Assembly (NCBI GenBank): GCA_947628075.1
Contig: CANQYF010000032.1
Coordinates: 1-11,996, forward strand
Length of the DNA stretch: 11,996 bases
Direction of reading: 5' to 3'
Source of the DNA: an uncultured Bacilli bacterium
GTDB taxonomy: Bacteria > Bacillota_I > Bacilli_A > RF39 > UBA660
Within the stretch, counting starts at the first letter, position 1; every line of letters starts with the position of its first letter. Position numbers and translations under genes: made by a program. The notes under the pieces are model-generated. The model was not told where the DNA came from, did no database searches, and saw nothing but the letters and a program-made list of their open reading frames with translations. This document shows positions 7,149-11,996 of the stretch, piece after piece.

Positions 7149-7388
7149 ATGGAAAAAAATAAAATAGAAAATAAAATAAAAGAAATGATTGAAAATATAA
7201 GACCATACCTAAATATGGATGGTGGAGACATCGTTTTTCTTAAATATGAAGATGATTATGTATATGTAAGATTAACGGGAGCTTGCACAAACTGCTTATT
7301 ACAAGATAATACAATAAATGATGGCCTTTTAACTATGTTTCAAGAAGAAATTCCTGAAATAAAAGGTATTATCAATGTACCTATCTAA
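7149..7388 (+). CDS. yutI: NifU C-terminal-domain (Nfu) iron-sulfur carrier
   Basis: A 79-aa cytoplasmic protein consisting only of the NifU C-terminal domain. It shows IRPYLNMDGGDIVFLKYED, the segment VYVRLTGAC, and the CxxC motif (C46-T-N-C49) that holds a labile [4Fe-4S] cluster between two monomers for delivery to target enzymes. The length is at the short end of the family. A TTG at 7143 is in frame, but I choose the ATG at 7149: the sequence just upstream of it, AAGTGAT (7137-7143), partly matches the 3' part of the Shine-Dalgarno consensus. It is convergent with the YutH-like gene, 3 nt between stops. In B. subtilis, as I recall, the Nfu gene yutI is next to yutH, supporting the symbol. 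Confidence 0.88.
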   Translation: MEKNKIENKIKEMIENIRPYLNMDGGDIVFLKYEDDYVYVRLTGACTNCLLQDNTINDGLLTMFQEEIPEIKGIINVPI

Positions 7389-7391
7389 TAA

Positions 7392-8315
7392 TTAGTTTTT
7401 TAAAAGCCAATCTATTCTTTCTAAATTAGTATATTTATTAATTTCATAATATGCTTCTTTTAAAAATTGTTCATAATCATTAGCTTTATTAATAATAGGG
7501 ATTAATTTTTCTTCATCACCATCATTATTCATAATATCTTCATAAATATCAAAATAATAAGAAGGATAAAGTAATCTTGCATATAACATATGATATTCAT
7601 ATGGGGTTAATCTTTTCATCTTTAAATAAGTTTTCAAATCTAAAAGACTATCTTCTCCATGCCAAAATTCTACTTTTAAATAACCCGCGATATCTCTTAC
7701 TTCCAAATCAAATATAAAACTCAAAGGATTTAAAAAATTTAAACTTGTATTGGGATAAAAAATTCTTCGATGGGATAATGTTACATTATCTAATTCACTA
7801 ATTCCAATAACTTTATTTATTTTATTAACATACTGAATAGCGTTTTCAGCAAGACCAATATAATAACTAAATGAATCTAAGATTATTTGTTTATCTTTAC
7901 CTAATTCTTTAATTTGATATTCAAAATAATCTATTTTTTTACTCCATAATTCGCCCCAGTTATTCCGATATAATTTACTATTATAACTATTTAATTTCAA
8001 TTTATTACTAAATTCACATAAACTTATAAAATTGATATTTTCATCTTTATAAGCATTTAACTTAAGTAATATATATAAATTATCACCTACTTTAGTTACT
8101 AATGATGATTCTCTATTTAAAATAATGTCATGGACTCTTATGCCTTTAAATTTTAATTCATTAATTATTTCCACTAAATCTTCTAGTTCTTCCATAGTTC
8201 GATTAAAAAAGACAAAATAAAATTCTTCTCCATTATATTTAAATGAAGTATAATTATTATTTTCAGTTACTTCGGTTAAATCAAAATTATAATAATAATT
8301 AATTATTTCTTTCAT
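7392..8315 (-). CDS. yutH: YutH/CotS-like degenerate kinase-fold protein
   Basis: A 307-aa protein related to the CotS/YutH group of spore-coat-associated proteins with an aminoglycoside-phosphotransferase-like fold. Visible landmarks are an N-lobe-like region (1-100), LSHRRI (180-185) where active kinases have the catalytic HGD loop, LSFIFDLEVRDIAGYLK (198-214) corresponding to the D..RDLA region, and LYARLLYPSYYFDIYE (244-259), closely matching the YutH signature ARLLFP.HYFE. The catalytic Asp of the HGD loop is not present (HRR), so activity is doubtful. Adjacent nfu and nearby yutD and yunB support the assignment. In Bacillus YutH is a spore protein; here its role is unknown. There is no Shine-Dalgarno before ATG, and a TATAAT ends 9 nt upstream. 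Confidence 0.75.
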   Translation of the reverse strand: MKEIINYYYNFDLTEVTENNNYTSFKYNGEEFYFVFFNRTMEELEDLVEIINELKFKGIRVHDIILNRESSLVTKVGDNLYILLKLNAYKDENINFISLCEFSNKLKLNSYNSKLYRNNWGELWSKKIDYFEYQIKELGKDKQIILDSFSYYIGLAENAIQYVNKINKVIGISELDNVTLSHRRIFYPNTSLNFLNPLSFIFDLEVRDIAGYLKVEFWHGEDSLLDLKTYLKMKRLTPYEYHMLYARLLYPSYYFDIYEDIMNNDGDEEKLIPIINKANDYEQFLKEAYYEINKYTNLERIDWLLKN

Positions 8316-8324
8316 ATCTAATAA

Positions 8325-8330
8325 ATTATA
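8325..8330 (-). promoter_or_regulatory. -10 box just upstream of the YutH-like start
   Basis: TATAAT on the minus strand ends 9 nt before the ATG at 8315. Transcription would then begin about at the start codon, giving a leaderless or nearly leaderless mRNA. No clear -35 is present (GAGAAT at 17 nt, inside the terminator hairpin). Confidence 0.4.
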
Positions 8331-8332
8331 TG

Positions 8333-8359
8333 AAAAAAACTGAGTTAATTCTCAGTTTT
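8333..8359 (-). terminator. Intrinsic terminator of the 258-aa gene
   Basis: On the minus strand: AAAACTGAG, a 6-nt AATTAA loop, CTCAGTTTT, then a run of T to 8333. The 9-bp stem begins inside the TAA stop codon (8358-8360) of the 258-aa gene. It separates that gene from the YutH-like gene 43 nt further on. Confidence 0.88.
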
Positions 8360-9134
8360 ATTTACGATTATCAAGTTCTTTTTCAAATTTTTGAACTAAA
8401 GCATCAAACATATTTTCACATGCTTGCATGAAAGCTTCTTTTTGTTCTTTGAATATATCTTCACTAGGATTATTTATAACTGTTTGAGGATCTGGCATTA
8501 CACTAGTTGGTGTTTCCACTGGATTTGCAATCGGTGCAGCTTCAGGTATTGGAGCTTCTCCACCAGCATTATTAATAATTCCATCTACTTGCGGAATAGA
8601 TACATTAGGAGTAGCTTGAACATTTGCTGTTTCTACTACTGGAGTTTCAACATTAACAGTTGGAGTTACGTTTTCAACAACTGGTGGTACTGGTGGTTTG
8701 GGAGCTACTGTTTCAGTTGGAGTTGGAGCTTGTGGTGGAACATTAGCGTTTATATCAAAAATTCCTACTTCTTCTGTACTAGTTGTTTCAACTTTATAAG
8801 CATTTTTTAAAGCATCAAATGACGGTACTGGTAATGTTAATTGTCTATAATAAACTTCATCAGCAGGAAGTTCATTTGGTACATTAACATATTCTAACTT
8901 TTCACCTGCAATGATTTTCTTTAAATACTCTTTAACCATTTGCCATTCACTATCATCAGTTATTTGTACTAATTTATTATTATCATATTTACATACTAAA
9001 ATGATTGGAAGTCCCATTGAACCATTCATTTCATTATCTAATATAACATATATCGTATTATTAGCTTTAAAAGCATTTATTAATGGCTTTTCAATGGCTA
9101 ATCCAGATACTAAATTTAATTTTAATTTTCCCAT
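8358..9134 (-). CDS. Hypothetical protein with Pro/Val/Thr-rich linker
   Basis: A 258-aa protein I do not recognise. The N-terminal part (1-115) looks like a compact alpha/beta domain: IYVILDNEMNG.MGLPIILVCKYDNNKLVQI suggests a beta sheet, followed by a helix (WQMVKEYLKKIIAG). Residues 118-225 form a low-complexity stretch rich in Pro, Val, Thr, Ala and Glu (runs such as KPPVPP), probably disordered. The C-terminus (226-258) is a charged amphipathic helix, possibly a coiled coil. There is no signal peptide or membrane segment, so it should be cytoplasmic, and the layout suggests a scaffold joining two interaction modules. It has its own strong promoter and its own terminator, so it is a monocistronic unit. 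AGAAGGGA lies about 11 nt before the ATG; an in-frame TGA just upstream excludes a longer start. Confidence 0.8.
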   Translation of the reverse strand: MGKLKLNLVSGLAIEKPLINAFKANNTIYVILDNEMNGSMGLPIILVCKYDNNKLVQITDDSEWQMVKEYLKKIIAGEKLEYVNVPNELPADEVYYRQLTLPVPSFDALKNAYKVETTSTEEVGIFDINANVPPQAPTPTETVAPKPPVPPVVENVTPTVNVETPVVETANVQATPNVSIPQVDGIINNAGGEAPIPEAAPIANPVETPTSVMPDPQTVINNPSEDIFKEQKEAFMQACENMFDALVQKFEKELDNRK

Positions 9135-9165
9135 TCTTTGTCAATCCCTTCTACTACTATAAACC

Positions 9166-9194
9166 ATTATAACAAAAATAATTTTACTTTTCAA
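9166..9194 (-). promoter_or_regulatory. Strong promoter of the 258-aa gene, inside the end of yutD
   Basis: On the minus strand, TTGAAA (9189-9194), a 17-nt spacer and TATAAT (9166-9171) preceded by TGT. This is the best sigma-A promoter in the window: 5 of 6 at -35, perfect -10, plus the TGN extension. The -35 overlaps the last codons of yutD. Confidence 0.8.
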
Positions 9195-9456
9195 TCTTCT
9201 TTAAAATAAAATATTTGCAACCATAAGCACATGAATTTTCTATATATTTTTGAACATTTCCAATGTCATTATGTTCTTTCTTTAATTTATAGTTTGATTC
9301 ATAAAAACCTTTTAATCTTACTTTGCCATAAGCCCAATCACCTACAATATAATCAAAATTATCATAGTAATCAGTAACTATTTCTTCTAAATTAATTGTA
9401 CTTAAAGTTTCACCATAATCTTTTACTATTTCATATTCTGTTTCTCTTATTTTCAT
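9184..9456 (-). CDS. yutD: YutD family protein (DUF1027)
   Basis: A 90-aa cytoplasmic protein with the hallmark YutD sequence DYIVGDWAYGKVRLKGFY (35-52) and the C-terminal C76-AYGC80-KYFILK segment; the spacing of the two cysteines is typical of the family. YutD is widely conserved in Bacillota but its biochemical role is not established as far as I know. I set the start at the ATG at 9456. A GTG at 9465 is in frame and would add three residues, but GGGTGG (9462-9467) is the Shine-Dalgarno for the ATG, 5 nt away, and overlaps that GTG. The upstream 275-aa gene stops at 9469, so the pair is likely cotranscribed. Confidence 0.9.
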   Translation of the reverse strand: MKIRETEYEIVKDYGETLSTINLEEIVTDYYDNFDYIVGDWAYGKVRLKGFYESNYKLKKEHNDIGNVQKYIENSCAYGCKYFILKKIEK

Positions 9457-9468
9457 ATAAACCACCCA

Positions 9469-10296
9469 TTAAAATACTAAAGTACCCACTATTACAACCA
9501 CCATTATTGAAGTTACAATAACACTCATTACAAGTAATATGTCCACATAACCATTACCAGTAGTAAGAGGTTCGTTTTGCAATTTTATTCTATTAATTTT
9601 TTCTTTTAATAAATAATCTTTATTTATGGCATTTTCTTTAATATCTAAAGAAGCATAAATTTCACTATTTATTTTATCTAATTCTTGAACACTTAACTTA
9701 CTAATATCTGCTACACTTAAATTAAACATTTTATAAACATCAAAACCTAAGATATTTTTTTCCTTTTTTTCTTCTTTTTTTCCATCTTGTTTCATGCATT
9801 CTTTAAAATATTCTGCTACTTCATAAATATCGTCTGCATTTAAATAATTGTAAGAAAGCCTTAAAGCATTAGAACAACCAGGGGTATATAGTAAATCATA
9901 AAACTCTTTATGATCACTTTGAGTTAGGCCATAATTAATTCTTTTTAAAGTATATAAATCAATTAAACATTTTTGAACACTTATAAAATAACAATTAGTC
10001 TCTTTTTTAATTGACTTTTTATTTCTTTTTTCAATATTATAAAAACCATCAACTAATCTTTTTAATTCATCTACTTTTTCAATAGTAGCACCAAATTTCA
10101 TTAAATTATCATCAAAAGCATTTTCATTTTTTACTTCAAAAGGATTAATTATATCTAATTCACCATAAATATTAACAAGCATTCTTATTACCACCACTAA
10201 AAAAGAATTATAAAGAATACCTTCAGGGGCATCTTCACTTTTTAAATAATCGGTAATAGCTTTTTCAAATGCTTCATTAATAAAATATGATTTCAC
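9469..10296 (-). CDS. Tail-anchored hypothetical protein
   Basis: A 275-aa protein of no family I recognise. It is mostly helical: a first part (1-170) with scattered cysteines (C102, C110, C141, C167), a lysine/glutamate-rich linker at 170-180 (KKEEKKEK), a second helical part (183-240), and one C-terminal transmembrane helix (about 251-273) that nearly reaches the last residue. The bulk therefore stays in the cytoplasm, tethered by its tail. The start is GTG. GGGTGA lies only 2-3 nt upstream, unusually close, and a second in-frame GTG two codons earlier (10302) cannot be excluded. It sits between yunB and yutD, with a promoter inside the end of yunB. Confidence 0.8.
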   Translation of the reverse strand: MKSYFINEAFEKAITDYLKSEDAPEGILYNSFLVVVIRMLVNIYGELDIINPFEVKNENAFDDNLMKFGATIEKVDELKRLVDGFYNIEKRNKKSIKKETNCYFISVQKCLIDLYTLKRINYGLTQSDHKEFYDLLYTPGCSNALRLSYNYLNADDIYEVAEYFKECMKQDGKKEEKKEKNILGFDVYKMFNLSVADISKLSVQELDKINSEIYASLDIKENAINKDYLLKEKINRIKLQNEPLTTGNGYVDILLVMSVIVTSIMVVVIVGTLVF

Positions 10297-10313
10297 ACTC
10301 TCACCCTACTATA

Positions 10314-10342
10314 AGTATACCATATCTAAGCTTTTATGGGAA
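10314..10342 (-). promoter_or_regulatory. Promoter of the 275-aa gene, inside the end of yunB
   Basis: On the minus strand, TTCCCA (10337-10342), a 17-nt spacer and TATACT (10314-10319) preceded by TGG, an extended -10. The predicted leader is only about 10 nt. Confidence 0.55.
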
Positions 10343-11069
10343 TATCTAAAATACCGCTACTAGAAATTATTTCACTACCATAAAACTCCGGTACACTTCC
10401 ATTAACTACTAAAGCTCCTACTAAAATATCATAATTAAATTTAGAATTATCTTTATTTATTGGGGTTATAATCAATTTTTGCATTTCAACCGTTATATAT
10501 AATTCTAATAAGGCATTATTAAAACCATAATTAGTTACTTTAGTTTTAATATTTGTAAGTAAGGTTTCATTAAAATTAATAAGTACTGGTATTCTAGGCC
10601 CTAAATTATTTAAAAAAATATTTTTACTTCCTAGAAAAAAGGGAATTTCTAATACTAAACCATTTAAAGATGGTGATAAATACTTGTCATAATAATTAAC
10701 ATCAATTACCCCTCTTTCTAAATCATTTAATCCTTTACTTAAAATATTTGATACTTCGGTTAGGATTTCATAAGACTTTTCTATATTATAAGAAACAGAT
10801 AATATTTCATCTTTATTATTTTTATTAATTTCTAAGATATCATTAACACTATTTTTATTGATAACATCATTAGTTATGAGTTCATTAAAAAATTGATAAA
10901 TAATAGAATCAATCTTTTCATTAATCATAATAATAGCATTCTTGGAAGTATTACTCGCATAAATATTTAAAAGAATAATTGAACAAATAATAATACAAAA
11001 AAATACAATAAATGGTATTTTATTCATTGTATTTTTATTTAATTTTTTATATGTTCTTAATTTCTTCAT
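10326..11069 (-). CDS. yunB: Sporulation protein YunB homologue
   Basis: A 247-aa protein with one N-terminal transmembrane helix (about 18-38) and an extracytoplasmic domain, close to the usual length of Bacillus YunB. Family landmarks are the helix after the anchor, LEIPFFLGSK, the LGPRIPV motif (156-162), the following strand and TNYGFNNALLELYITVEM (179-196), and NGSVPEFYG (223-231), corresponding to VGDVPDTYY of Bacillus. In B. subtilis yunB belongs to the mother-cell sporulation regulon. Whether this organism sporulates cannot be told from the window. No Shine-Dalgarno is visible before the ATG; the upstream gene stops 8 nt earlier, so reinitiation/coupling is likely. A second Met at residue 15 just before the membrane segment is an alternative start, also without a binding site. 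Confidence 0.82.
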   Translation of the reverse strand: MKKLRTYKKLNKNTMNKIPFIVFFCIIICSIILLNIYASNTSKNAIIMINEKIDSIIYQFFNELITNDVINKNSVNDILEINKNNKDEILSVSYNIEKSYEILTEVSNILSKGLNDLERGVIDVNYYDKYLSPSLNGLVLEIPFFLGSKNIFLNNLGPRIPVLINFNETLLTNIKTKVTNYGFNNALLELYITVEMQKLIITPINKDNSKFNYDILVGALVVNGSVPEFYGSEIISSSGILDIPIKA

Positions 11070-11077
11070 ACTAAATA

Positions 11078-11908
11078 TTATGAAAAATAAATCGATTTAA
11101 TAAATATGATTATTCCTACCAAAAGAATTACAATAATTATACCAATAATTACTTTAATAAAAGTATTATTAGATTCAATACTTTTAGAAAAATCATCAAT
11201 GTCTTCAAAATCTTTTTGATTTATCGCGTTACTTGATGTATAAAAAGAATTTACCATTTTAGTTTCATTCTTTTCTTCCTCTTTTTCTTCTATTTCTTTT
11301 TCTTCAGTATCTTCTTCTAACTCACTATCTAAAACTTTCTCGACATCATCCTTAAGGCCCTCTAAAACTTCGGTGTCCTCATCCCCTCTTAAATCACTTA
11401 AAATATCTAAAGAAGTATTATTTAATTTTTTAGAATGGGATTCATTTATGGCAATGGTATTAATTAAGTCTTCTAAATTATCACTTGGTTTTTCTTCTTC
11501 TTTTTCATTTGTTTCTAAATGTAAATTTTTTAATATATCAAATTGAGTATCGCGAATCTTTTTTAAACGTTCTTCTTCATATTTATCTGTCTTTTGTTCT
11601 TTAGCTTTTTCTAATATGACATTAATATCATATTCTTTGGTTATTTCTTTTTCTTCTACTTCTTTTTCTTCCCTTTCTTCTAAGCGAATACTTCTTCTTT
11701 TAGGAACATCATTATATCTCGTATCTAAAATTTTCTTAATTTTCTCCACATCAATGGAATTATTATTCTCCCCTAAAATAGCACTGTTGCTCTTGATTTC
11801 GTAATTGTCTAATTCACTTTTACTTATTTCTCGATAAAGTTCTTCGTTTTTTTCATATCTAGATTTAACCCGTTCTTCATTAAAATATCTATCTACTCGC
11901 GTGCTCAT
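11078..11908 (-). CDS. Acidic tail-anchored hypothetical protein
   Basis: A 276-aa protein I do not recognise. Residues 1-245 are highly charged and Glu/Lys-rich, with long predicted helices and an acidic run around 195-217 (many consecutive Glu). A single transmembrane helix (about 252-272) lies at the extreme C-terminus, leaving only a few residues beyond it. The protein should lie on the cytoplasmic face as a tail-anchored, largely disordered or coiled-coil rod. AGAGGTG precedes the ATG by 6 nt. It is directly upstream of yunB (8-nt gap) and is the likely first gene of the transcript. The opposite-strand open frames inside it are shadows of its biased codons. Confidence 0.82.
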   Translation of the reverse strand: MSTRVDRYFNEERVKSRYEKNEELYREISKSELDNYEIKSNSAILGENNNSIDVEKIKKILDTRYNDVPKRRSIRLEEREEKEVEEKEITKEYDINVILEKAKEQKTDKYEEERLKKIRDTQFDILKNLHLETNEKEEEKPSDNLEDLINTIAINESHSKKLNNTSLDILSDLRGDEDTEVLEGLKDDVEKVLDSELEEDTEEKEIEEKEEEKNETKMVNSFYTSSNAINQKDFEDIDDFSKSIESNNTFIKVIIGIIIVILLVGIIIFIKSIYFS

Positions 11909-11972
11909 GATAACACCTCTAGCATAATAATAACATATATCATAGTTTTTTTAAATCATAATATGACTTTTA

Positions 11973-11978
11973 TTGACA
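11973..11978 (+). promoter_or_regulatory. Possible -35 of a gene beyond the right edge
   Basis: A perfect TTGACA on the + strand, 18 nt from the window end; a -10 at normal spacing would fall at or past the edge. On the minus strand the same bases read TTGTCA, but no -10 lies at the right distance for the 276-aa gene. Confidence 0.35.
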
Positions 11979-11996
11979 ATATTTTTTTTTAAATTT

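Noticed and set aside
7385..7401. CTAAT-A-ATTAG followed by a T run as a terminator after nfu
   Set aside because: A 5-bp all-AT-type stem with a 1-base loop cannot form a stable hairpin.
8424..9162. Two + strand open frames opposite the 258-aa gene
   Set aside because: Trp/Ser/Tyr-rich antisense shadows of the Pro/Val/Thr-rich gene; no ribosome binding sites and implausible composition.
11616..11804. + strand open frame opposite the 276-aa gene
   Set aside because: Antisense shadow; its Ser/Leu-rich peptide is the complement of Glu/Lys codons.
11939..11967. Possible sigma-E-like promoter (GTCATA ... TATGAT) before the 276-aa gene
   Set aside because: The -10 does not fit the CATA-type sigma-E consensus and the region is too AT-rich for a weak match to count.

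Overview
The window is very AT-rich DNA from a low-G+C Gram-positive bacterium. Gene families (YutD, YunB, a YutH-like protein, HlyIII, a C39-like peptidase), the fMet-Asp-Phe tRNA order and strong AGGAGG-type ribosome binding sites point to Bacillota. The strong A/T bias and small compact genes suggest a reduced Bacilli/Mollicutes-related lineage (the uncultured RF39-type gut Bacilli are one possibility, inferred only). The code is standard: Trp is TGG. No gene here ends in TGA; 13 of 16 end in TAA and 3 in TAG.

Layout. (1) 1-273: the end of a tRNA operon on the + strand (fMet, cut at the left edge; Asp; Phe), closed by a bidirectional terminator. (2) 314-1729, minus: a Nudix hydrolase behind a membrane-anchored C39-like peptidase. 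(3) 1861-2499, plus: an HlyIII/PAQR membrane protein converging on (4) a minus-strand run, 6630 down to 2505, dominated by cell-surface proteins: a membrane-anchored transglutaminase-like protein with Ig-like domains, an SGNH-type protein with Cys at the nucleophile position, a lipoprotein translationally coupled to it, a thioredoxin-fold membrane protein, and a FabG-type reductase that probably has its own promoter. (5) 6705-7388: an S1-domain RNA-binding protein and an Nfu iron-sulfur carrier read from back-to-back promoters. (6) 7392-11908, minus: a tail-anchored acidic protein, YunB, a second tail-anchored protein, YutD, a Pro/Val/Thr-rich protein, and a YutH-like degenerate kinase.

Block 6 plus nfu keeps the same relative order as nfu(yutI)-yutH-yutD-yunB of Bacillus subtilis, as I recall that map, but the genes in between differ. 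YunB and YutH are sporulation-associated in Bacillus. The lineage-specific proteins inserted among them (258, 275 and 276 aa) are the least explained part of the window and the best place to look for something undescribed. I see no insertion sequences, phage genes, CRISPR arrays, toxin-antitoxin pairs or rRNA. No stretch over 300 bases lacks a gene.
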